The translations under genes and the position numbers were made by a program. Under the pieces are notes generated by a model, which worked only from the letters and a program-made list of their open reading frames with translations, made no database searches and was not told the origin of the DNA. A stretch of DNA of 64,000 nt from Hemicordylus capensis (taxonomy: Eukaryota > Chordata > Lepidosauria > Squamata > Cordylidae), in contig NC_069671.1 of NCBI RefSeq assembly GCF_027244095.1, forward strand, positions 12,740,482 to 12,804,481. The letters are read 5' to 3'. Below are positions 1 to 17,000 of the stretch, piece by piece; positions within the stretch are counted from its first letter, which is position 1, and every line of letters starts with the position of its first letter.

Positions 1-5419
<5,419 letters not shown>

Positions 5420-5844
5420 GGCGGCGGCGGGGTCGAGGAGGGAGCGAGCAAGGCCGAGGCGGGGAGCCGAGCGAGGCGCGAGGTGAGGGGAGGCGGGGAC
5501 GCCGGGGGGGCGAGCGGGAGGCCGCGCCAGCTGCCAACAGGCCGAGCGAATGGGCTTCGGCGAAGGGGCACTTCCGGCCCTTGCCACGCCCCTTCCGGGG
5601 CACGGGGCCGTCGCTCATAGGCCGAGGACGGGCCCGCTGCCACGTACGGTGTAGTATCACTTTGCCATATCCATCAACGAGTGGTACACTGTAGGGCTTT
5701 CTGATAGGCTAGTGTGTTATTCCCCCCTACCCCATCAGATTTCAGTACTTACTCCTCCGCTTTCCTGATAAACTTCCGTGTCGTTGCTCATGCTCAGTCT
5801 CCCTGTTTGTAACCACTAGGGATTTCCCTCCCGAGGCCAAGCAG

Positions 5845-5856
5845 TGCGCAGGCGCA
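5845..5856. promoter_or_regulatory. NRF1-type palindrome TGCGCAGGCGCA
   Basis: A full match to the NRF1 core, about 430 bp upstream of the TMED2 ATG. NRF1 commonly drives housekeeping genes. Function here is inferred only. Confidence 0.5.
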
Positions 5857-5879
5857 GTAGCAGCGCACGGAGATGTGCG

Positions 5880-6230
5880 TGGCAGATTGGCTAATTTTAA
5901 GCCAAATTGGCCAATTTCAAAGTCGTTTGGCTATTTGGCTTATCTCTGGCCTTTTCACTAGGCCATGAAAAAGCCAAATAAGCCAGACCATTTTTTTTTG
6001 AGTCACCACGTGTTTCACGTCTCAGCGTGCCTCCGTGACGTCATCACGTTGTCATCGGCGTGACACACACACACAGAGAGCAACTCCAAGTGTCTCGCGC
6101 CTCTCCCTCTTTTTTCCCTGCAGCAGACTCAGCTGAGAAGCTGAACTAGTAGGAGAAGAAGGGAGGAGCTCACCCCCGTTCTGGCATTTTTTTGGCGTTG
6201 AGCTTAATTTGGCTTTATTGGGCTATCTTT
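5880..6230. repeat. Short inverted-repeat cluster around 'aagccaaat'
   Basis: Several copies of aagccaaat/atttggctt in both orientations occur at 5889-5985 and again near 6205-6220. It may be the remains of a small DNA element. No boundaries could be fixed. Confidence 0.35.
6036..6043. promoter_or_regulatory. Perfect CRE TGACGTCA
   Basis: The palindromic CREB/ATF site sits in cgTGACGTCAtcacg about 620 bp upstream of the TMED2 ATG. CREB3-family and ATF6 factors control many secretory-pathway genes, so a role at TMED2 is plausible but untested. Confidence 0.45.
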
Positions 6231-6444
6231 CAGGTTTTCAATCTGGCTGCACGCCCAGTGGCCCGCCCTGAAGCCTCCCTGCTGGTTTGGATAGCCTGGC
6301 AGCTCCCGACCCCCCCCCCCCCGCAGAACGGAGCCCCCAGGAAGGAAGGCACCCCTCCCCTCTCCCCCACACCCCCCTTACCTTTCAGATTCTGGTGGTA
6401 TAAAACGGACTGCACTTCAACAGAAGGAAAAGAGCTGGAGGCAG

Positions 6445-7102
6445 CATGTTTATTTTGCTTGTTATGCAAAACACTTTAATGACAAGTGACTACAAAGTAC
6501 AGTATGCTTTACTCTGTGATTCTTTCCACACACACACACCCTTAAAAACACCTCATTGGATTTCAGTGAGCATGTCAAAGTGCAATCCACCCCCAAGCCA
6601 GCACACCCACAACTGATATGGGAGACGGGAGGGTCCCTTTTGCGGGTCCATTGTGTTTCCTCCCCATTTCCCAACCTGCCTTCAGGATCCTTCCCTCAGA
6701 GGATGGCCACCTACCAGTGGCAGAGAATCATTAGGGACCATCTAGTACCTAAAGCGCAGCTTAGAGGCGCCCAGAATCAAAGGCCCAGCTGCCGCTAGGA
6801 CCAGTGAATTCTCCCCAAGAGAGCCCAGGAAGCAGCTGAGCCTAGCAGGGGCCCTGGGCTGGGTCCATGGCTGTGCCAGCACTAGCCACTTAGCCAGCTT
6901 GGCTCTATGGTGCTTCCCATCATCAGCTGTGATCAGTATTCATTGAAGGGCCACAGACATCAGGGTGGGCACTGCCCCCGAGTTGACCCACACAGCCCTC
7001 CCCTCCCCACCAGTCTCCAAAGCCCTGGACCGCCGAATGTGCTTCCCCAATGCCCGCTGTTGGACCGTCAAGCTGTTCCCCGCCAAGGGGCACTGCTCAC
7101 AG
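6445..7102 (-). other. ACAD10: Probable ACAD10 3' UTR with candidate poly(A) signals
   Basis: Left of the ACAD10 stop there is no other gene. On the minus strand ATTAAA (6475-6480) and AATAAA (6449-6454) lie 21 bases apart, about 630-650 nt past the stop, followed by a pyrimidine-rich stretch. The 3' end is inferred from these signals alone. Confidence 0.4.
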
Positions 7103-7237
7103 CTAGCGCTGCAGCTCCATCTTGGCCACGGCTGCTCTGTGGACTTCGTCGGGACCATCAGCCAGGCGGAGGGCCCGGGCCCAGGCAAAGAACTGCGCCA
7201 GCGGGTGGTCGTTGCTGAGCCCCGCTGCGCCAAAGGC
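7103..7237 (-). CDS. ACAD10: ACAD10 last coding exon (20)
   Basis: Residues 1010-1053 and TAG. It reads [30 protein letters not shown], ending KMELQR. In the position of the MCAD catalytic Glu (YEGT) there is Asp D1036 (ADGP), as in human ACAD10. There is no peroxisomal SKL-like ending. Confidence 0.95.
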   Translation of the reverse strand, partial: AFGAAGLSNDHPLAQFFAWARALRLADGPDEVHRAAVAKMELQR

Positions 7238-8015
7238 CTGGAAGAAAGTCAGGGGGAGGAGTGGGGAGAAGGGAAACAGTTGAAGGACGCGGCTGATCGG
7301 CCATATGGCAAATCACCTATACTGTGATATAGAGGCCCCTGAAAGGAGGGCCTGGGTGAAAACCAAGGGGGGAGCCAGGAAGCCCCCAGCGGTCCCTCCC
7401 TCCACAGAACTCACCTGGATAGCCCGGTCGATGACCCGCAAAGCCATGCTCGGAGCGACCACCTTGATCATGGCAATTTCGAGCGCTGCTTCCTGGGTGG
7501 GTTTGAGAACAGACACAAACGGCGTCAGGCAGTGGCCTTCAGGTCTTCAGCGTGTTTTTAAGTGGGGGCAACTTGGGCGAAAAACCTTCCGTGCGAGCGA
7601 GTGCCATCCTCCACTGGGCTGGACCCCACCCAGGACTGTGCTTTTCTCAGTGCTGGGAGGGCCCTTTAAGAGAGACTGAGCCCTCTCTTAGGTGCTCTGC
7701 GCAGAAACTGCTGGGAAGGGCTATGCTTCCTAGCCCCATTTCCTTTAAAGGACACCCTCCACCCACTCCGACGCTGGATACCCCTGCTAACTGGGCAAAG
7801 AGGCACCTTTGAACGTGGTGATTCTCTTTATTGAGCAGGGGGAGAGTAACTGGCCCTATCCACCCCCAGCACAGCGTCCCTCCAGTGACTGTTGCTGGTG
7901 TCTCTCTCATGGTTATCTTTAGATGGCGAGCCCTTTGGGGACAGGAATCCATCTTATTTATTTGTTATTTCGTTGTGTAAACTGCCCTGATCCATTTTTG
8001 GAACGGCGGTATAGA

Positions 8016-8054
<39 letters not shown>

Positions 8055-11000
8055 TAAATAAAGCTCAGTTCTTCTGCACCATGGGAATGGTGGCTTCCAC
8101 ATGGTACCAGGGGGGCTGCCCAGAGGATTCCGTTCCAGTCAATGCTTCAGACAAGCCCAATAAACAATTAGTCAGGGGTGGCGTTGGCGGGGGTCACCAC
8201 TGGCCCCCAGGCTTTACAATCACGGGTGTAAAGCCCTCAGCCTCACTTTGCCCTGGAGACTTGCAGCCTTTCCAGCCCATATCCCCCACCCACCCACCGG
8301 GGCCTGCATTAGCCCTGAATATCACAACTTTGAACCCTCCTCTGATGACCACCCACCCACCGCCTCCTGAGCATTTTGCCACGGTAAGGGCTTCCAGATG
8401 CAAGGAGGAGACCCCGAATCTCCACAAAACCAAGAGAAAGAGGGACCAGCTTCCCTGACTTTTCCCCAGCTATGGCGTTTGCGGACTTCCATGGCCCTGA
8501 GATTTCCCGAGTGCTCACCTTGTTCCCAACAGTATCCATGAGGTGGGCTGCTTTGAGGACTAGCAGCCTGGCCTGCTCAATCTCAATGCGCGACTTGGCG
8601 AGGTCTGCCCGGATCGTGCCCTGTTCTGCTAAAGGCTTTCCAAAGGCTGTGCGGGAAATCACCTGCAAGAGGCACACCTGGCTGAGGATTTTGCTCTGGA
8701 CTAGGGAAAGGGCTTGTCTCCTGGCAACTACTGGGCCCCTCTAGAGGAGACAGCCCCTTGGGCTCTGAAGAGTGCAGGTGTCAAGGTTCCATCCCCAACT
8801 CATCTCCAGTTCAGGGATCTCAGCTGCCAGAGCAGACTGATGCTGGTCTAGGGAGCTCCTATTGGGAGTGACGGGGATTTCACGAAGATGATTGTGGAGG
8901 TCGGAGAGAGAGAGAGGCCCGCAGAGGCCTTGTATAACGTCTGCTTTGTTTACAGATAGACGTTGCATCCCTGCACCATATGCTTAACCACATGGGGCAT
9001 AGAATGTGTCCAAGAGTGACTGAGCCTTACTGAGGGCTTAACAGAGCTGGGGGTGAAGATAGGCTTAGGAGAACGTTCCCAGCACTCCCAAGGACACAAA
9101 TGCACACCCTAGATTTTGTCAAGGGACGTAGGAAGTTGCCTTCTACAGAGTCAGAACATTGGCCACTTAGCTCAGTCTTGTCTGCACAGACCAGCAACAG
9201 CTTCTCCCAGGTTGCAGGCACAAGTCTCTCTCAGCCCTATCTTGGAGATGCTGCCAGGGAGGGAACCTGGAACCTAGATGCTCTTCCCAGAGCAGCTCCA
9301 TCTCCTAAGGGAATATCTTACAGTGCTCACACTTCTAGTCTCCCATTCATATGCAACCAGGGTGGACCCTGCTTAGCTAAGGGGACAAGTCATGCCTGCA
9401 ACCACAAGGCCAGCTCTCCTCCCAAGGGGCAGGGTGTGTCTCTCTGATCTGGAAGGGAACAATGTAAAGTTTTCTCCAAACATCCTCATACTTGGGGGAT
9501 AGGGAGCACAACGCAACTTTAGGTGGGATAAGGGAGCACAGCGGCAGGGAGCCACGACAGTGCTCCAGAGGCAGAAGAGCTAATCCGAGACAATCCTGAG
9601 CAGTGTGGGGTGCTGAGGTGCTCACCCGCTCCTTCATGAGAGCCAGGGCTCTTTCTGCAAAGCCAATCAGCCTCATGCAGTGGTGGATTCTTCCTGGGCC
9701 CAGCCTCCCCTGGGCGATTTCAAAACCTCGGCCCGGGCCCAGCAAGATGTTCTCTTGGGGAACGCGGACGTTTTCGAACGTGATCTCCCCATGGCCAGCT
9801 GGAAAGGGTGGGACACAAAAGATTTTGCTCACACCTCCCATCGGTATCCAAGCCCTCTGTGGAAGGAAACAGACAGAATCCTGCCTGGCACTGACTGACA
9901 GATCCATTTCCAGGCTGCTGCTCCTCAAGCCACTCTCAAGTTCTAAGAGCACCAAGAGATTTTGCTCAAGTCCTCTGGTTCAAGTCTGAGCCCAGTTAAG
10001 GCTGATTACCAACCCCTCAGTATGGCGGTGTCTCACTGAAAGAAACAAGAGCTAGACCAGAGCTGATCTATGCATTGAAGAGGTCTTTCTCTGGGTGTTA
10101 GGGATGTACACAAACCGCTTTGGCGGTCCTGTTACAGACTGTCGAACCGGTTCAGATGTCTGGTGAACACCCCCTCCTCCCAAACGTGTCCTACTTGTCA
10201 GTAATCTGGCCACCCGGTAGGGAAGTCTAGGATGTTAGTTCACAAAAGACCAAACTGGGTAGCAGAAGTGAAACACAGCTCGGAAATCTCCCTCTCACTC
10301 TCTGGCTCAGCCTGAAAGCTGTCGACACTAGGGATGACATACGTTGCCTTCCAGCGGCTAACTGCAAGCTGTAGACGTGCTTTGTAGTTCAAGCTGATAA
10401 CTCTCAGCTGGCAGGGATTCAAGGCTCCTCAGCCCTCTGCAAGAGGCGCTTACTTCTCCTGATTGATTCTAGCTGTGCCTGCCGCCTTGTAACCCATCTC
10501 TGCTGTGGAGTCAATGGGGGTTGCCTGCACGGCTCATCCTCTGGTTCGTCAGTCCCTGTCTCTGCTGCCTCAGACTGCTGTGCCTGCTCTGAGACATCAA
10601 CCGGACCTGCCTCAGCCGTCTCTTGGGAACCGACAGCTGGGCTCTGCTCCTCAGGCACCTCTGCATCAGCTGAAGGGCTGTCAGCATCCCCTTCCTCCTC
10701 CTCTCCTATCTGAGAGCGAGGGCGTGACACTACTGCGTGTCCCTGATGGCAAGTGGCAACAGGCGGGAAGACGGGAGACCCTTTTTGGTGATGGTGCCCC
10801 ATCCTCCCCAGAGAAGTCCGCCTGGCCTCCTTACTGGGTACATTTGAGGTGCCAAAGAGCTTATGGTGGTTTGCTTTAAGAGTAGTGATTTCATTCACAC
10901 TGGGCCGCTTCCTCACCTGGGGCATCATCCATGCCGTAGACGGTGAGAGGCCTGGTGACGGTAATTCCAGGCGTATCCATTGGAACCAGCAACATTGACT

Positions 11001-14000
11001 GTTGCTTGTGCCGGGGTGCTGCAGGGTCGGTCTTGCCCATGAAGATACAGAGCTGGCAACGAGGATCCAGGGAACCTGCCCGGAAGAGAAGCTGGGATGC
11101 AGGGAGTCTTGTTTTGACAACCGGTGTTCCCTGTGCTCGGTTGCCGAATATCCGCCCTTGCTTCCCAACACCGCCCTTGTTTCCCAACCTCTACCATTGT
11201 TTCCCCACCCCTGCCCTTGCTTCCCAACCTCTGCCCTTGCATTCTGTAGGCAGCATTGCAGCTGCTGAGCAGTGGAGGGAAAGGCCCAGGACACTGTGCA
11301 TGCAAACACAGATGCCACCCATTCTTAAGTGGATGCACTCCCTGGGGGTTCCTCGTGGCTGAACTCAGCGCCCTGAGAAGGTGGCCTGCTGAACCCTGAT
11401 CCCCAACATCCCAAGAGACCTCGGAGTGGATGGCGCTCAGCACCCACAGCCACCCCCTTTCTTGCCTCCTGTCCTGTCCAATCTTCAACCCTAATCAAAG
11501 TGCACCTGCAGTGAAGACCAGATGCTGAGCTGTCCTGGCTAATCTTCCTTGCAATAAATCTCACCATTATCTGGGGCTCATTTGGAGCCCCAGATAATCC
11601 CCCTAAGACTCTTCTGGGGAGCCCAGATTCTGGGCCCCTAAGCTCCCTTCTAGCATTGCTCTCAGGCCTCTCCCCGCTTACAGCAGCCTCCTTGCCACAC
11701 GGGGCTTCACAAATAGCTCTCCCAGGAACTGCCGGAATGGGCAAAAGGGGAAATCTGGACCAAGAAGACCTCCGAGAAGTCCTCTAGGGAAGATGCCCAA
11801 CTTGGCTCCCCATGAGCCAGTTCCAAGTTCCCTGCTTGGCACCTCTATACAGGGCTGAGAGAGACTCTTGGAGAAGCCGCTGCCAGTCTGGGTAGACAGT
11901 GCTGAGCTAGATGGACCAATGGTCTGACTCAGTAGATGGCAGTTTTCTCCTTCTAAGGTGCCATGGAATGCACTGAATTCATGCATTTCTATTGCCCTTT
12001 AGAAGGAACCAGGGCTTTTCAGTGGGCATTCCCTGCCGTTCATTTTAGGACATTCCTAAAATGAAACTGTAAACTGCCCTGAGCCATTTTTGGAAGGCCG
12101 GTATAGAAATTGAATGAATAAATAATATATCAATTCCCTAGAGCATCTGCTTTGCAGGCAGAAGGTCCCAAGTTCCCTCCCTGGCGGCCTCTCCAAAATA
12201 GGGCTGTGAGAGACTCCTGCCTGCAACCTTGGAGGAGCTGCTGCCAGTCTGGGTAGACAATGTTTAGCTAGATGGACCAAGGGTTGTGACTCAGTAGATG
12301 GCAGCTTCCTATGTTCCTAGTGCTGTGCAAAGAGGATGATGGGTCCTTTAGGTGCCCAATCTCCTCTTTAGCCATTATGTTTTATTCCAGCCTTATTAGC
12401 ATTCTGGCTGCAGGAATACATGCCGTTGTACTGAAAACCAGAGGGATCCAGTGACATACCTGAAATCCACCATTTATGCCCATTCAGAAGATAGACACCC
12501 TTTTCCTCAGTGATGGAAGCTTCAATATTGGTGGCATCAGACGAAGCAACCTAAGAAAAATGCTACATTTTAAAGGGAAGACAGAGATCTCATAAGGTTT
12601 ACGAATACCTGGATTAGTTTATTGTTACTGATTGAACTGTGTGGATGTATTTTTCTGGCCAGCGACCGCAAATAAACAGAACTGAACGGAGCAGACCTGT
12701 GAGCAGGACAGGCCGCCTTAGGCACGGGGCCAGTGGGGGCCCGATGGGCTACTGACCTGAGGCTCCGTCATCGCAAAGCAGGAGCGGATCTTGCCGTCCA
12801 GCAAAGGCTGCAGCCAGCGCTCCTTCTGCGCACCTGTGCCGTAGCGCACCAGCACCTCCATGTTGCCTGTATCCGGCGCAGAGCAGTTGAATACCTGGGG
12901 AAAGGGGACAGAAGCTAGAAGCCAGTGGCTAGAGGGCTTGCGAGGCACAAGGGCAGAGGATGGAGGGGGAGACGGCCTGAGCTGGCCTTTCACTCAGGAA
13001 AACAGCCTGCTGGCCTTTCACTCAGCGCAGCGTGGACATCTGGTACAGGCCCAGCCTTGCTGTGTGGAACAGATCCTTTTGGAAGCAGCAGGGAGGAGGT
13101 GGCCGGTGGGACGTGGAGGAGAGGAGACTGAGCCCTGGCTACACCAGCAGGCTCCAATCTGAGAAACATAGGAATATAGGAAACTGCCATATACTGAATT
13201 AGACCATTGGTCCATCTAGCTCAGTATTGTCTTCACAGACTGGCAGCAGCTTCTGCAAGGTTAAAGGCAGGAATCTCTCACAGCCCTATTTTGGAGATGC
13301 CGCCAGGGAGGGAACTTGGGACCTAGATGCCACCAAAGAGGGAACTTGGGACCTAAATGCTCTTCCCGGAGCGGCTCCATACCCTGAGGGGAATAACTTG
13401 CAGTGCTCAAACTTCTAGTCTCCCATTCATATGCAACCAGGGCAGACCCTGCTTAGCTAAAGGGACAAGTCATGCTTGCTAACACAAGACCAGACGTTGT
13501 AGGCATCACCAGACCCACTTGCCCGCTTGCCAGTGGCGAGTACCCCCAGCCCTCCGGCGAGCAGGACACCCGGGAGCACACAGCTTGCCTCCTCCCCATT
13601 TCCAATGCCATTTTTGGGAAGGGAAAGAACAGCAGGAATCCCTTCTGAGCAGTCAGAGAGGGCTCCCCCTCTTTCTCGCCCTCTCCACCTCCCAGTGCAA
13701 ATGACAGAAGACCCGCTTCTCTCCTCAGCCCTCTGCCTGCGTGCCAGAAGAGGATCTGAGGGAAGAGAGGAGATTTGGTGTTAGTGGCAACCACAATTCA
13801 TGCCTGGCTAGTCAGCTAAGCTTAAATCTGTGGCTCCCTGGCTGTCAGAAAGAAAGAAAGCGTGCGAGGGATCGCTGTAGCCCTTACAGGCTGCAGGATC
13901 AAACCCGCCCCTTGCCTGGACGATCCTGGCCTCGCTCTTGTGCCCATTTCCCAACCTGTCCGGGGTCTGCCTGGCCACGGCCTTGTGGCTGGTACCTCCG

Positions 14001-17000
14001 ATGCATAGACTGAAGTCCCCATCAGCTCACACAAGTGGGCATACTCCAGGTTGGTCAGGCCCGCTCCATATTTCATGTCTGGGTCACTCTCCAGCGGCAG
14101 GAAAAGGTTCCAGAGGCCCTCAGACTTCGCCTTGTCCTGAAGGGTGAGAGGAGGCAGGGTGTCATGAGGGCAGAGATCCAAGAGGCACGTTCTCCTTTGC
14201 CAGGGCTGCACAACTTCAGCCACTGCTGGACTACAACTCCCATCAGTCCCAGGGGCTAACAGGGATGATGGGAGTTGTAGTCCCACATCTGTAGGCGGGC
14301 CACAGGTTTTGCAGGAAGGAACATACATGGATCCACAGAATCAGTTCTACCCAACATCCCTCTCCCTTAGATGTCAGACAAGGTCTTCTAGGACCCAGAG
14401 GCATAAGTTGGGCCTGTGTGCATTCTACTTTTATTTATTAAAAAGAAAAAAAACAAGTGCCTAGCTCTTATGGCCCCAGAGAGAAATTGAAAACCATGTG
14501 GCTGGTGCTTAATGCCCCCTGAGGTGTGGGCTGAGTCCTGCCTTTCCTCCTGTGGACAGAGACTGATGCTTCAGTGCCACATCTCGTGAATGGATATAGA
14601 GAGGATTAAATCATGCAAAAAGCAGGTAAGATCCAACGTATCATCAGACTGTGCAATCTGGTGGTGGCAGTGAGGGTCTGCGAATCGTAGAACATCTCCA
14701 GATCTTTTGCATGACTGTGCCCATTCTCCCTCGCTGCCTCCAACGCCTGGAACGCCCTCCTACAAAGCGCCACCCCAGTAAGCTCTGTGTTTGCTTGGAA
14801 GTCTGTGGGGAGCATTGCTATAGAGTGGTGGGTCTCAAACGTGGGTCCCTAGACACTGCTGGACTACAACTCCCATCATCCCCAGCCACAATGGGCTCAT
14901 CTGGGGACCTACATTTAAGAATCCCTGCTACAGAGTGTTTGCGTTTATTTTTTCGTTTACATCCATGTTAAAAAAAAAAAACATTTTTGCAAAAGTGATT
15001 CGACGACTCCTCAAAACCCACATTTTTCTGTGAATTTGGATCCACCTGTTTAGCCCTCCCCACAAGTGAACCTAGGCATCTGCTCACATTCATTTCTTGC
15101 TACTAATGAGGAAGAGGCTGACGTTCAGGGGCATAGCCCCTGCTTTGAAGGCAGAAGGTCCCAGGTTAGGAACAGAGGATTTATTTACTTAGGAACACAG
15201 GAAGCTGCCATATACCGAGTCAGACCATAAGACCATCTAGCTCAGGATTGTCTACACAGACTGGCAGGGGCTTCTCCAAGGTTACAGGCAGGAATCTCTC
15301 TCAGCCCTAACTTCGAGATACTGCCAGGGAGGGAACTTGGTACCTAGATACTCTTCCCAGAGTTGGCTCCATCCCTTAAGGGAAATACCCTACAATGCTC
15401 ACATGTGGTCTCCCATATAAATGCATCCAAGGCAGATCCTGCTTAGCTAAGAGGACAAGTCATGCTTGCTCCCACCAGACCAGCTCTCCTCTTCTAGGTT
15501 CACTCCCTGGCAGCATCCCCAAGAAGGGCTGAGGGATAAAACCTTTCTTGAGACCATGCTGGGCCGCTGCCAGTCAGTGTAGACAACACTGTCTAGACAG
15601 CTCAAGGCTCTGACTCAGGATACGGCATCTTCTTTCCATGCCTCTCTTCTTTGTGCCTCCCCGCTGTTGAAATTTAGATTGTAAGGTCTTCAGGGCAGGG
15701 ACCTCTTTCTCTCTTGCTGATTTTACTCCGTAAAGCACGATGTACACTGATGAGGCTAAATAATAAAGGATAAATAAATAACAATCTCTAGCAAGAGACC
15801 AGGTTGAGTCTGCACTTTCCCAAGGAAGGGCTCTTACCTTGAGCTTCTCTACAAGGGGGTGGGGCGTCCATCTGCTCTGAGAAGCCTGATGATCTCGCAG
15901 GACCTGCTCGGCAGGGTAAATGTGGGCGCCCATGAATTCCTTCAGCTTCTGGTGCAGCTCCTGGACTCGGCGAGGCAGGCCATCCGGAGAGACAATCAGG
16001 TGGGACTTGGCGGCGTCAGCGGACCCGGAACTTGCTCCAGTGGAATAGCTCCTCCTTGGGAACCCTCCGGGATTGGCCCATGTGCTGAATGGCCGGGCTG
16101 GAGGCCGGGCGTCTGGGAGCTCCTTGAAGACTCGGAAACCTTCTTTCGTAGCAAAATCCCAGGCAAGGTCAGCCATGAACTCGGCCTGCTTCCCGCTGCT
16201 TTCGGCTGTCGCTGAGCTGGCCTGACCTGGATGGCGTGAACAGGGGATAGGTAATGGCCCCCACCTGCGCCACTGTCATCAGACAGCCTCCACCTGCAGC
16301 CCTTCCTGTCCCCAGCTCTGGAATAACATCCAACACATCCCCTCCCATGGCTTTCTAAAAACCATAGCAAATAAGAACATCAAGGATCCCATCAGAAGGC
16401 TCAGGCAAAAAGACGCCGCATAACCCTCTTATAATGGGATCCTTGATGTTCTTATTTGCTATGGTTTTTAGAAAGCCATGGGAGGGGATGTGTTGGATGT
16501 TATTCCACAGCTGGGAAGTCCCCGTCCCATAGGAATAGAGGAAGCTGCCTTCTACTGAGTCAGACCCTTGGTCCATCTAGCCCAGCATTGTCTACCCAGA
16601 CTGGCAGCGGCTTCTCCAAGGTTGCAGGCAGGAGTCTCTCTCAGCCCTATCTGGAGATGCTGCCAGGGAGGGAACGTGGAACCTTATGCAGGCAAGAAGG
16701 CAGGTGCTCTAGGGAATGTACTAAAATGAATGACAGAGAATTCCCACTAAAAAGCCCTGGTGCCTTCCAAATGGCCATGGAATGCACTGAATTTCCGAAT
16801 GGCCAAGGGCTATTTGGAAAATCCATGCATTCTTATGGCCCCTTGGAAGGCACCAGGGCTTTTTAGTGGGAATTCTCTGTCATTCATTTTAGTACATTCC
16901 CTAGAATGCAGAACTAAACATGTCTGTACTAAACATTCAGGGAACATAGGAAGCTACCATATACTGAGTCAGACCATTGGTCTATCTAGCTCAGTATTGT

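Noticed and set aside
10419-11318. 299-codon minus-strand open frame as a host gene
   Set aside because: It runs over ACAD10 exon 16 in another frame, through intron and a solo LTR; no start context, splice structure or recognisable family.
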